A DNA stretch of 64,000 nucleotides from Lewinellaceae bacterium (GTDB taxonomy: Bacteria; Bacteroidota; Bacteroidia; Chitinophagales; Saprospiraceae), in contig JACJYH010000005.1 in the NCBI GenBank assembly GCA_020636195.1, positions 248,001 to 312,000 of the forward strand. The letters run 5' to 3'. A program made the position numbers and the translations under genes. Of the stretch, positions 25,620-34,093 are shown piece after piece; within the stretch, counting starts at the first letter, position 1, and the number at the start of each line of letters is the position of its first letter. The notes beneath the pieces are model-generated. The model ran no database searches and had not been told where the DNA came from. It worked only from the letters and a program-made list of their open reading frames with translations.

Positions 25620-27179
25620 ATGCAAGAATTTACACCCATAATTTTGATTTTCGTAGGGCTTGTAGCCAGCATCATGCTACTGGTATATCTCATTTCACGG
25701 TACAAAAGATGTCCATCGGATAAGATTTTAGTCGTTTACGGACGTACAGGTGGCACCTCTGCCAAATGTATTCATGGTGGCGGCGCCTTCATCGTGCCCG
25801 TGATTCAAGACTATGCTTTTTTGGATTTGAAACCCATCTCTATTGAAGCTAATCTCACCAATGCGCTGAGCCGACAAAATATTCGCGTTGATGTGCCATG
25901 TCGATTTACCATTGCCATTTCAACTGATCCTGATCTCATGGGAAATGCCGCAGAGAGATTGCTTGGACTAAAACATGAGCAAATTCAAGAGCTAGCCAAG
26001 GATATTTTATTTGGTCAGTTGAGATTGGTCATAGCGACTATGTCCATCGAGGAGATCAATTCAGACAGAGACAAATTCCTTGAAAACATCTCTAAAAACG
26101 TTGATACGGAATTGAAAAAGATTGGATTGAAGCTCATCAATGTCAACGTCACTGACATCAAGGATGAATCCGGTTATATCGAAGCATTGGGAAAGGAGGC
26201 AGCTGCAAAAGCGATCAACGAAGCGAAGATTTCCGTAGCTGAGCAAGAAAAAATCGGGGAATCCGGAAAGGCACTTGCAGATAGAGAGAAAGACATCTCC
26301 ATTGCAGAAACCCATCGAGATAGAGATGTCAAAATTGCCATTACCCAAAAAGATAGGGAAGTGAGCATCGCCAGCGCTGCAAGAGATGAATCCATAGGTA
26401 AGGCAGAAGCAGAAAGGGATACGAGAATAAAAATTTCTGAAGCAAATGCCATCGCGGTGAAGGGTGAAAACGAAGCCAAAATATCCATAGCTTCGTCTGA
26501 TGCCAATCGACGAGAGAAAGAAGCTGAGGCCATGAAAATAGCCATCACGGCAGAGAAAGTGCAACAAGCCAAAGCACTTGAAGAAGCGTATGCTGCCGAG
26601 CAAAAGGCGGAACTTGCCAGATCTGAGAGAGAAAGATCCACGCAAATCGCTAACATAGTAATTCCGGCTGAAATATCTAAGCAAAGAGCCATTATAGAAG
26701 CCCAAGCAGACGCTCAGAGAATCAGAGAAAATGCCAAGGGGGAAGCTGATGCCATCTATGCCAAAATGGAAGCCGAAGCAAAAGGTCTTTATGAAATATT
26801 GACCAAGCAAGCAGAAGGTTACGAAAAGGTGGTGAAAGCAGCAGGTGGCGATCCATCCAAGGCATTCCAATTGCTCTTGATAGAGAAATTACCTGAACTC
26901 GTAAAAACACAAGTAGAAGCAGTTAAGAATATCAAGATTGACAAAATTACGGTGTGGGACTCCGGAAATGCAACTGAAAATGGGAATGGTGCCACTGCCA
27001 ATTTTGTATCCGGTATGATGAAATCCGTACCACCGCTCAATGACCTTTTTAATATGGCAGGCTTGAATTTGCCAACCTATCTTAAAGGTGCAGATGCGGC
27101 AGATCCATCCACAGAAGCGAATCCAACAGATGAAAACGATGCTCCAAAAAAAGGCACTAAAAAAAGTGATGAACAGTGA
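25620..27179 (+). CDS. Flotillin-like SPFH/band 7 protein
   Basis: 519 aa. N-terminal membrane anchor (IILIFVGLVASIMLLVYLIS), then an SPFH domain (KILVVYGRTGGTSAKCIHGG, FVNP-like FIVPVIQDYAFLDL, VDVPCRFTIAIS, to about residue 190). A long Ala/Glu/Lys-rich coiled coil follows (about 195-400, with repeated EAxISxA and DREVSIA units) and then a flexible acidic tail. This matches YuaG/YqiK-type flotillins, which oligomerise and organise membrane microdomains. It is co-transcribed with the NfeD-like partner 21 nt upstream. Confidence 0.92.
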   Translation: MQEFTPIILIFVGLVASIMLLVYLISRYKRCPSDKILVVYGRTGGTSAKCIHGGGAFIVPVIQDYAFLDLKPISIEANLTNALSRQNIRVDVPCRFTIAISTDPDLMGNAAERLLGLKHEQIQELAKDILFGQLRLVIATMSIEEINSDRDKFLENISKNVDTELKKIGLKLINVNVTDIKDESGYIEALGKEAAAKAINEAKISVAEQEKIGESGKALADREKDISIAETHRDRDVKIAITQKDREVSIASAARDESIGKAEAERDTRIKISEANAIAVKGENEAKISIASSDANRREKEAEAMKIAITAEKVQQAKALEEAYAAEQKAELARSERERSTQIANIVIPAEISKQRAIIEAQADAQRIRENAKGEADAIYAKMEAEAKGLYEILTKQAEGYEKVVKAAGGDPSKAFQLLLIEKLPELVKTQVEAVKNIKIDKITVWDSGNATENGNGATANFVSGMMKSVPPLNDLFNMAGLNLPTYLKGADAADPSTEANPTDENDAPKKGTKKSDEQ

Positions 27180-27188
27180 CATTTTATA

Positions 27189-27350
27189 AGAGTATGTTTA
27201 AAATTTATCCTTTAGCAAGAAAATGTTGTATTTTGGCTACAAATTCGTTTAATTTTTCGTCGAATTGCCCACATTCGACTGCAAAATTTGCCTTTTTTCG
27301 CTCAAAATAATTCCATTTTTTTGTCCAAAAACAAAATTTAAACATACTCT
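27189..27350. mobile_element. MITE-like element, 162 bp
   Basis: Terminal inverted repeats AGAGTATGTTTAAAATTT (27189-27206) and AAATTTAAACATACTCT (27334-27350), identical over the outer 14 nt and differing by one indel further in. The interior is AT-rich and non-coding. No clear target-site duplication. A single end of the same sequence (CAAACATACTCT) is found at 34034-34045. A transposase that would use these ends is not in the window. Confidence 0.6.
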
Positions 27351-27445
27351 AAGCTAAATTGACCGGAAGGTTGATGAAAAGCGATGATATCGTCATTATT
27401 TTCTGAAAATTTGGTGCTTACTTATAAGTAGAATATCTTTTTGAA

Positions 27446-27479
27446 AAGCCTAAAATCTGTGTTTGCGGATTTTAGGCTT
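27446..27479. terminator. Hairpin with 12-bp stem, possible terminator
   Basis: AAGCCTAAAATC (27446-27457) pairs perfectly with GATTTTAGGCTT (27468-27479). The plus-strand 3' flank is not T-rich, but the minus-strand 3' flank is (TTTTCAAAAAG). It may act as a terminator or end structure for the flotillin transcript. Confidence 0.4.
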
Positions 27480-27627
27480 AACATTTAATTACCAAAAATA
27501 TGGGCTTTTGCTGCACACATTTTTGGTTGACAACTGTTTCCTTGTGGTATTGATGAAATGGAAGTGACAGTCATAGAATTGTTACGTACTTCCATTGAGA
27601 TCAGAGTTAGATTAAAAATTTGGTGTT

Positions 27628-28902
27628 ATGGAACAGAAGGAGAGGATTGTTGTCATTGGCGGTGGATTTGCTGGTTTGCAATTCATTCAGAACCTACCAA
27701 AAAATAGCTATGATATTTTATTGATTGACAAGCTGAACCACCATCAGTTTCAACCATTATTTTATCAAGTAGCCACATCGGTGATAGAACCATCGAGTAT
27801 TTCATTTCCATTCAGGAAGATATTTTCGGGCAGGAAAGATATAAGAATTAGGTTGACACATGTAGAAGAAATCTTGCCTGATCAATCCATGGTAAAAACA
27901 CCCATTGGGAACTTTCCTTTTGACACTTTGGTGATTGCCACTGGAGCGAAGACCAATTATTTTGGAAATAAAAACATCCAAAAGAATGTGTATAGTCTTA
28001 AAACCACGTATGAAGCGATTACAATCAGGAATAGTATTTTGGAGAACTTTGAAAAACTTCTGTACGCTGAAGGTGAGGAACTGGAAGCATTGTACAATAT
28101 TGTAGTGGTCGGTGGCGGGCCGACAGGTGTGGAACTGGCAGGCGCTTTTGCAGAGATAAAAAGAGATATATTACCCAAAGACTACCATAGAGTGGATTTT
28201 AAAAGGCTGAACATTTATCTTCTGGAAGGTAGCCAACATACGCTGAATAATATGTCTGAAATTTCTCAGAAGGGATCTTTTGACTATCTGACAAAGATGG
28301 GTGTGACGATAAAATTGGGTGTCTTTGTGACGGATTATGATGGCACGAAACTCACTATGAATAATGGAGAAACGCTGCAAACCAAACAGGTCATTTGGAC
28401 AGCCGGTGTGACCGGAAATGTGATTTCGGGCTTGTCACCGGAAAGTTTATCTCATTCCAATAGGTATATCGTGGATCGACATAATCTGGTGAAAGGATAT
28501 GACCACATATATGCCATCGGTGATATCAGTTTGATGCAGACACCAACCTATCCTAAGGGACATCCCCAACTCGCCAATGTAGCCAAAAATCAAGGTATAT
28601 TATTGGCAAAGAACTTAGTGCTAAAGCAAGCTGGTAAACCCCAGAAAGAATATGAGTACAAAGATCTGGGCACCATGGCAACGGTGGGCAGAAACAAAGC
28701 CATCGTTGAACTTCCATTTGTCAAATTCAAGGGATATTTTGCTTGGGTCGTGTGGATGTTTCTTCATTTGATGTTGATTTTGAGCGTAAAAAATAAACTC
28801 ATTGTCTTTATCAATTGGGCCAGCAATTATCTTACAAAAAATTCATCACTGAGATTAATTTTGAAAAGTGGAGACAAGCCGAATGTGGATGAATCTGCTT
28901 AA
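27628..28902 (+). CDS. ndh: Type II NADH dehydrogenase (NDH-2)
   Basis: 424 aa. FAD-binding Rossmann motif VVIGGGFAGLQF at residues 8-19 and NAD-binding motif VVVGGGPTGVELAGAF around residue 158. GDIS (IYAIGDISLMQTPT) contacts FAD. The C-terminal ~60 residues include a hydrophobic stretch (FAWVVWMFLHLMLILSVKN) for peripheral attachment to the cytoplasmic membrane. It oxidises NADH and reduces quinone without proton pumping. Normal length. It stands alone. Confidence 0.92.
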   Translation: MEQKERIVVIGGGFAGLQFIQNLPKNSYDILLIDKLNHHQFQPLFYQVATSVIEPSSISFPFRKIFSGRKDIRIRLTHVEEILPDQSMVKTPIGNFPFDTLVIATGAKTNYFGNKNIQKNVYSLKTTYEAITIRNSILENFEKLLYAEGEELEALYNIVVVGGGPTGVELAGAFAEIKRDILPKDYHRVDFKRLNIYLLEGSQHTLNNMSEISQKGSFDYLTKMGVTIKLGVFVTDYDGTKLTMNNGETLQTKQVIWTAGVTGNVISGLSPESLSHSNRYIVDRHNLVKGYDHIYAIGDISLMQTPTYPKGHPQLANVAKNQGILLAKNLVLKQAGKPQKEYEYKDLGTMATVGRNKAIVELPFVKFKGYFAWVVWMFLHLMLILSVKNKLIVFINWASNYLTKNSSLRLILKSGDKPNVDESA

Positions 28903-28932
28903 AGAAACAGATTTAAAATTTGTTTTTACAAG

Positions 28933-30501
28933 TCATTTTTGAGCACTTAATATGTACACATCACCGCTATCATTGGAATATATTTTTTCCAGTTTTTCAT
29001 GAGCTGTTTTAGCGTATTCAGGGAGATCTTCCCAGTCAAGATTGGATAAGTATCGTGTCATTCCATTCATGATGAGATACTTACCTTGATACCTCTCAAC
29101 AGAAATGGTGTCAAATTCTTTAAAATCCACAAATCTCACAAATGATGTATCAAATTGTGCAATGTATGTAGAAATGGTTGCATTGGCTCCATCAGTGACA
29201 ACAATGGACTTTTCCTTGGCGTGGTCCAAGACATAAGTTGTCAATTTTTTCTGGTCGTGATAATTGACTTTTTTGTTGTAAAGTAGATGTACCACATACA
29301 TAGATATCAATCCCAAGGAGAACATTGTTATAGCCAATCTTCTATGACTGAAATACATAGATACAATTCCCAAAATCAATGGAACATAAAGATACCAAGT
29401 GTTTTCGTGTTGATTCACGACTGCTATCCAAAGCATCAATAGCAAAACTACAAAAGCAAATACTGCCGATTTTATATTTTTTTGAAGGTTGTTGAATCCT
29501 ATTGCAAAAACAATAGTGCCTATAGGAAATGCAAACATAAAATGTCTTGGATCCGGACAAAGAGGCACATAAGAAGAGTAGGAGATGGTCATGAAATTGG
29601 CCAAAATCATACAGGATAGCCATAGTTTAAATAGAAAAAGGAAAATTCTATCCTTAGGATTATGCCACAGCAAGGGCAAAAATATTACAGGTAGAAGAAT
29701 GACATTTCTTATAAAACTCAACCAAAGGTCAGTAGTGATTCTTCTCAAGAGAATGGACATAGGTTGTACATCATAAGAGCAATCATGTACATAGGTAAAC
29801 GCAAAAATTGTTTTAACCCTTATCAATGGGTCTCCAAAATAGAAGTAGTTTGCAAGCGCATATAGGATACCGAAGATAAGAATTGTGGTGACGGTTCGAA
29901 TCCAAAAATATTTGTTTTTTCTCTGAATTGCATCTTTTGCTAAAAGCACAATAAAAATCGGATAAAAAATGAGAAAAGTTTCTTTGGCTAAAAAGACCAA
30001 AATAGCTCCTGTGATGAACCAAATGATATGTGTAATTCGACTTGTGTGTATTTTGAAATCCACCAAATAATATCCATAAACCATCATGGTAAAACCTGTC
30101 ATCACCACAACATCGGGCATAGGTTTCTCCAAATACAATGTGATGATGGGCATACATGAATAGAATAATACAGCTACAAATTTTGTCCATACATCGTATT
30201 TCTTTAAAAACTGTAAAACAATGTAAAGTGTGACCCAATGAAAAGCAACATTGAAGAAAAAATTTGAAAAGTCATTGATGCCAAATATGCTATAGATTGC
30301 AGTCAAAGGCAGAAAAGTCGCATACCGAAAAGCATAGAGGTGAAAATGTGTAAATTGCCCTTCAATAATGGATACAGCTATTTTACCATACCATATTTCA
30401 TCGTAGCCAAAGTAACCTCCATGGAAGAAAATGAATTGAATGGCCATGAGAGTGGTAGCAAACCCAACTAAAGCAACATTTTCATACGTAGTAGTTTTCA
30501 T
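28933..30501 (-). CDS. GT-C type membrane glycosyltransferase (family 39-like)
   Basis: 522 aa with about ten membrane segments. After the first membrane helix, GYFGYDEIWYGKIA contains the Asp-Glu of the first periplasmic loop, typical of GT-C enzymes of the PMT/ArnT type. A soluble C-terminal segment (about 440-522) contains KSIVVTDGANATISTYIAQF. Probably transfers a sugar from a polyprenyl-phosphate donor to lipid or protein at the periplasmic face. Acceptor unknown. It follows trkH by only 6 nt, so it is co-transcribed with the potassium uptake genes, but a functional link is not evident. Confidence 0.7.
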   Translation of the reverse strand: MKTTTYENVALVGFATTLMAIQFIFFHGGYFGYDEIWYGKIAVSIIEGQFTHFHLYAFRYATFLPLTAIYSIFGINDFSNFFFNVAFHWVTLYIVLQFLKKYDVWTKFVAVLFYSCMPIITLYLEKPMPDVVVMTGFTMMVYGYYLVDFKIHTSRITHIIWFITGAILVFLAKETFLIFYPIFIVLLAKDAIQRKNKYFWIRTVTTILIFGILYALANYFYFGDPLIRVKTIFAFTYVHDCSYDVQPMSILLRRITTDLWLSFIRNVILLPVIFLPLLWHNPKDRIFLFLFKLWLSCMILANFMTISYSSYVPLCPDPRHFMFAFPIGTIVFAIGFNNLQKNIKSAVFAFVVLLLMLWIAVVNQHENTWYLYVPLILGIVSMYFSHRRLAITMFSLGLISMYVVHLLYNKKVNYHDQKKLTTYVLDHAKEKSIVVTDGANATISTYIAQFDTSFVRFVDFKEFDTISVERYQGKYLIMNGMTRYLSNLDWEDLPEYAKTAHEKLEKIYSNDSGDVYILSAQK

Positions 30502-30507
30502 TTTTCA

Positions 30508-31962
30508 TTAGTTGGAACGCCAGAAGAAAGGCGTAAAAATGATAATGACTGTGAATAGTTCCAATCTTCCCATCAACATGAGCACCGTGAAAACCCACTT
30601 GGCATTTGTAGGTACCCATGCAAAATTATCAACAGGGCTAAGTTTTCCTATCGACGGCCCGACATTGCCAAGGCTTGTCGCCACGCCTCCAAGTGCGGTT
30701 TCAAAATCCAATCCAATGAAGGTAATGACCATGATACCCATTAAAAATATCATCAAATATACCAACAAAAAAACGAGAATATGGGTAAGGATTCGTGGTG
30801 CAACGATGTTACCATTGAGTTTCAATCGTATCATCGCCCTTGGATGTAGGATTCTTTTGAATTCAAGCCAAGTATTTTTGACAAAAACCGTATGTCTGAT
30901 GAATTTTATACTTCCCGAAGTGCTGCCTGCACAACCTCCAACAAATAACATAAGAAAGAAAAATAGATTCAAACCAGGACTCCACTTAGTGTAATCATCA
31001 ACTACGAATCCCGTGGTCGTCACGAGGCTGATCAACATAAATAATCCTGATCTGAAATTCTTTTCTATTTCTCCATCTACATTGATATTGATCCAAAAAC
31101 CCAATATCACTGCTGTAATCAAAATAAATAAAGTATAATATCTGAATTCGTCATCTTGCCAGACACGTTTGTATTTTCTTTTATAGAGGTAGTACACCAT
31201 AGCGTAGTTACACCCTGCAATAAACATGAACAATGAAATTGTGTATTCTATAGCAGGTGAATTAAAATGGGCGATACTCAAATTCTTAGTGGAAAAACCA
31301 CCGGTAGCCATAGTGGCAAAAGCATGATTTACAGAATCAAAAACTGTCATTCCTTCAAAGTAAAGGATGACGCTTAGGATCACTGTCAGCATAAAATACA
31401 TGAACCAAAGCCTTTTTGCAGTCTCTTTGATTCTAGGATGAATCTTATCTGCGGTTGGTCCGGGAGCTTCAGCTACAAACAATTCGATACCGCCAATTCC
31501 CAATAGTGGAAACAACGCCACCGTAAGGACAATGATACCCATTCCCCCAATCCAATGCGTCATACTTCTCCAAAATAAAATACCCTGAGGCAAGGATTCT
31601 ATGTCACCGAAGATGGTGGCTCCCGTAGTTGTGTAGCCTGATATGGACTCAAAAACAGCATCAACAAACTGTGGTGTGACACCGGAAAAATAGTAGGGTA
31701 ATGCACCGGCAAGTCCCATAAAAACCCATCCAAGAAACACGACCAAGTAACCTTCCCTTTTCTTGATTTCCATGCTTCTACTGAATCTTACAAACCACAA
31801 GGCCACGCCGACTATAGCACTGAGACCTCCTGATAATAATAAAGCATTCAAATCCGTAGAGTGATAGTAGTAGGATACTCCCGAAGTGGCAATCATACAT
31901 CCTCCCAATAGAATCATCAGGGCGCCTAGGACATTTGATATGGGTTGAAAATTGATGTGCAT
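30508..31962 (-). CDS. trkH: Trk potassium uptake protein TrkH/KtrB type
   Basis: 484 aa, cytoplasmic membrane. The selectivity-filter regions of the four P-loops are recognisable: SGYTTTGATIF, FATMATGGFST, LVTTTGFVVDD and SLGNVGPSIG. The first Gly of each filter is conserved, as in the TrkH/TrkG family. It works with TrkA, encoded 8 nt upstream. The protein starts MHINFQPISNVLGALMILLG and ends in a hydrophobic stretch, all as expected. Confidence 0.95.
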   Translation of the reverse strand: MHINFQPISNVLGALMILLGGCMIATSGVSYYYHSTDLNALLLSGGLSAIVGVALWFVRFSRSMEIKKREGYLVVFLGWVFMGLAGALPYYFSGVTPQFVDAVFESISGYTTTGATIFGDIESLPQGILFWRSMTHWIGGMGIIVLTVALFPLLGIGGIELFVAEAPGPTADKIHPRIKETAKRLWFMYFMLTVILSVILYFEGMTVFDSVNHAFATMATGGFSTKNLSIAHFNSPAIEYTISLFMFIAGCNYAMVYYLYKRKYKRVWQDDEFRYYTLFILITAVILGFWININVDGEIEKNFRSGLFMLISLVTTTGFVVDDYTKWSPGLNLFFFLMLFVGGCAGSTSGSIKFIRHTVFVKNTWLEFKRILHPRAMIRLKLNGNIVAPRILTHILVFLLVYLMIFLMGIMVITFIGLDFETALGGVATSLGNVGPSIGKLSPVDNFAWVPTNAKWVFTVLMLMGRLELFTVIIIFTPFFWRSN

Positions 31963-31970
31963 AACTGGTT

Positions 31971-33308
31971 TTACATAAACATATCTTCTACTCTTCCGAT
32001 TGCTTGGGTCAGAGCCAAAATGATCACCTTGTCGCCGAGTTGCAAGATGCTGTCACCTGTTGGTATGATGATCTGATCTGCTCTGATGATGACACCAATC
32101 ACTGCTTGTTGTGGAAGTTTTATTTTTTTTATAGGTTTACGTGTGAGTTTACTTTCTTTATCTATAATGTACTCGATCACTTCACCATCTACGCCAGGAA
32201 GAGAAATGATAGCTTCAACCTTTCCTTTACGTACAAATCTAAAGATATAGTTTGCGGCAATTACTTTTTTATTAATGATGGTATCCACACCGATACCCTG
32301 AGAAATGTGGGTGTAATCTAAGTTTTCTACGAGTGCGATGGCTTTATACACACCTTCATTGCTGGCCATCAGAGCGGAGATGATATTGGTTTCATTATTT
32401 CCTGTGACAGAAATAAAAACATCCATTCTATTTAATCCTTCTTCCTTCAGCAACTCGATATTGGATGGATCTCCTTTGATGACCAAGGTGTTCGATAGTT
32501 GGTCTACTAGCTTTTTACAACCGGATTCCGATTGCTCTATGATGGTGACCTTATAATCATTCTCCAACAAGCGTGCGGTTTCCATGGATATGAGGTTTCC
32601 ACCTACAAACATGATCCGCTTTATCTTCCTGCTTTCCTTACCTAAATGTTCCAAAAGTTCTTCAACATTCTCTGAATAGAGGATAAAATAGATGTGATCT
32701 CCCTTCTGGATGACCGTATTTTCTCTTGGAATGATGGTCTTTTGATCTCTTAATATTGCGATTGGCGTATAGGTCAGATGCTTTAATTCTTTTATTTGAC
32801 CTATGGTTTTATCTATGTATTCTGATGTGGAATGGACGGTGGCTCCGATGAGTGTCACTTTTCCATTTTCGAAATCAAAACGATCCGTTGCTTGGCCACT
32901 TTTGATAAGTCTGATGATCTCTTGAGAAGCCAATAACGATGGTGAAATAATTTTGTCAATGCCAAGTTCCATGAAGGCTTGCTTGGCATCCTGCTGCAAG
33001 TTCGTCATGCTATTGATTCTTGCAATAGTCTGTTTTACTCCCAATTTTTTTGCAAGAATGGCAGCAACAATATTGACGTTTTCTAGAGTTGTCACTGCTA
33101 AGAATATAGATGCATCTTGGATACCTGCGTCCTTGAGTATGGCCATGGAAGAAGCATCCCCCAAGATGGTGATTACATCAAGGTGGGTAGAAGCATATTC
33201 CAACACATCATGGTTGGTATCTATGATGACAATATCATGATTGTTTGATGAAAGTAGTTTTGCAAGGTGAAACCCTATACCACCTGCTCCGGCTATGACT
33301 ATCTTCAC
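31971..33308 (-). CDS. trkA: Trk potassium uptake regulatory subunit TrkA
   Basis: 445 aa, peripheral on the cytoplasmic side. Two tandem RCK units. The first begins MKIVIAGAGGIGFHLAKLLS with an intact GxGxxG for NAD(H) binding and ends in a TrkA_C domain. The second begins RIMFVGGNLISMETARLLEN and has lost part of the Gly motif, which is common for the second half. It gates TrkH in response to nucleotides. First gene of a trkA-trkH-glycosyltransferase operon. Confidence 0.95.
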   Translation of the reverse strand: MKIVIAGAGGIGFHLAKLLSSNNHDIVIIDTNHDVLEYASTHLDVITILGDASSMAILKDAGIQDASIFLAVTTLENVNIVAAILAKKLGVKQTIARINSMTNLQQDAKQAFMELGIDKIISPSLLASQEIIRLIKSGQATDRFDFENGKVTLIGATVHSTSEYIDKTIGQIKELKHLTYTPIAILRDQKTIIPRENTVIQKGDHIYFILYSENVEELLEHLGKESRKIKRIMFVGGNLISMETARLLENDYKVTIIEQSESGCKKLVDQLSNTLVIKGDPSNIELLKEEGLNRMDVFISVTGNNETNIISALMASNEGVYKAIALVENLDYTHISQGIGVDTIINKKVIAANYIFRFVRKGKVEAIISLPGVDGEVIEYIIDKESKLTRKPIKKIKLPQQAVIGVIIRADQIIIPTGDSILQLGDKVIILALTQAIGRVEDMFM

Positions 33309-33413
33309 TATGTATATCTTAAATCAAAAAAATTCAATGCTTTTGCTTTAGGCAAATTGAAGCAATATTTTACAAAATTATTAAAAAGTTAGAAGATACA
33401 AAAATATATTATG

Positions 33414-33439
33414 TAATTTTGCGAATGTATTGTAATACA
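33414..33439 (+). promoter_or_regulatory. Possible -7 box and palindrome before the phosphatase gene
   Basis: TAATTTTG at 33414-33421 matches TAnnTTTG. Four nt later a perfect inverted repeat TGTATTGTAATACA (33426-33439, arms of 6) lies where the transcript would start, so it may be an operator. No clear -33 box. Confidence 0.35.
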
Positions 33440-33477
33440 ATTGAAAATACATTATTTATAATATTAATGTTTGATGT

Positions 33478-33945
33478 ATGAAAATTTTGATGGTATGTCT
33501 TGGCAATATTTGTAGGTCTCCTATTGCACACGGCATCATGGAAGCTAAGGTAAAGTCAAAGGGGTTGGATTGGCAAGTAGATTCAGTCGGAACATCGGGT
33601 TGGCATGATGGAGAACAACCAGACAGGAGGGCAATTTCTACTGCAAAGAAGCACGGAATAGACATCAGCCACCAAAGATCTCGCCGCATTACTAGGCAAG
33701 ATATTCAAGCGTTTGATGTAATTTTGACAATGGATATGCAAAACTACAAGGATGTTTTACATCTATGTCACACCACTTTAGAGAGAAATTAAGTGCATTT
33801 GATCCGAAACTACGCGCAACCGGAAAAAGACCTTTCTGTGCCGGATCCATACTACGATGGCAAATTTGAAGAAGTCTATGTACTTTTGGATGAGGTGATA
33901 AATGGCGTCATTCCTCAATTATTAGAAGTAGAAGCTGCTTTATAA
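33478..33945 (+). pseudogene. Low-molecular-weight protein-tyrosine phosphatase with in-frame stop
   Basis: The P-loop C7-LGNIC-R13-S14 at the N-terminus is intact and the first 104 codons encode a normal LMW-PTP. A TAA at 33790-33792 (codon 105) interrupts it. The same frame continues for 50 codons with VHLIRNYAQPEKDLSVPDPY and YDGKFEEVY, including the general acid D123 of DPYY, to a stop at 33943-33945. Without the stop, the total (155 aa) is exactly the family's length. One base change (AAA to TAA) would explain it. The 104-aa product lacks the general acid and should be inactive. Often found with exopolysaccharide genes; here followed by asnB. Confidence 0.85.
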
Positions 33946-34029
33946 GAAAAAATTTGTCATTAGCTGTAGCTCAATCACATTATAATACAATTAACCATGA
34001 ACGTAGATGTGATTTCCTTTTTTTCTAAA

Positions 34030-34046
34030 AATTCAAACATACTCTT
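34030..34046. repeat. Solo end of the MITE-like repeat
   Basis: CAAACATACTCT at 34034-34045 is the outer end of the element at 27189-27350. The matching opposite end was not found nearby. Likely a relic of an excised or decayed element. Confidence 0.35.
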
Positions 34047-34093
34047 AAATTAATTTTATCAAATTTTTTAAATATACCTAATATCTTACAGCA

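Larger units (their letters stand above)
27180..27627. other. 448-nt intergenic region with MITE-like element and hairpin
   Basis: Contains the inverted-repeat-bounded element at 27189-27350 and a 12-bp stem hairpin at 27446-27479. The rest is AT-rich without a credible ORF. No obvious promoter box for the NADH dehydrogenase gene was found. Confidence 0.6.

Noticed and set aside
26061..26870. Long minus-strand ORFs (269 and 172 aa) opposite the flotillin coiled coil
   Set aside because: They mirror the Ala/Glu/Lys-rich coding of the real gene; their translations are Cys/Phe- or Ser/Ala-biased with no motif and no start context.
29813..30238. 141-aa minus-strand ORF inside the glycosyltransferase gene
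   Set aside because: It lies on the same strand in another frame of a well-supported membrane protein; its His/Cys/Phe-rich translation is typical of a shadow frame.
33971..34014. AATCACAT / ATGTGATT inverted repeat before asnB as an operator
   Set aside because: The arms are 8 bp and 28 nt apart in AT-rich DNA, too loosely spaced for a usual dimer site; probably chance.
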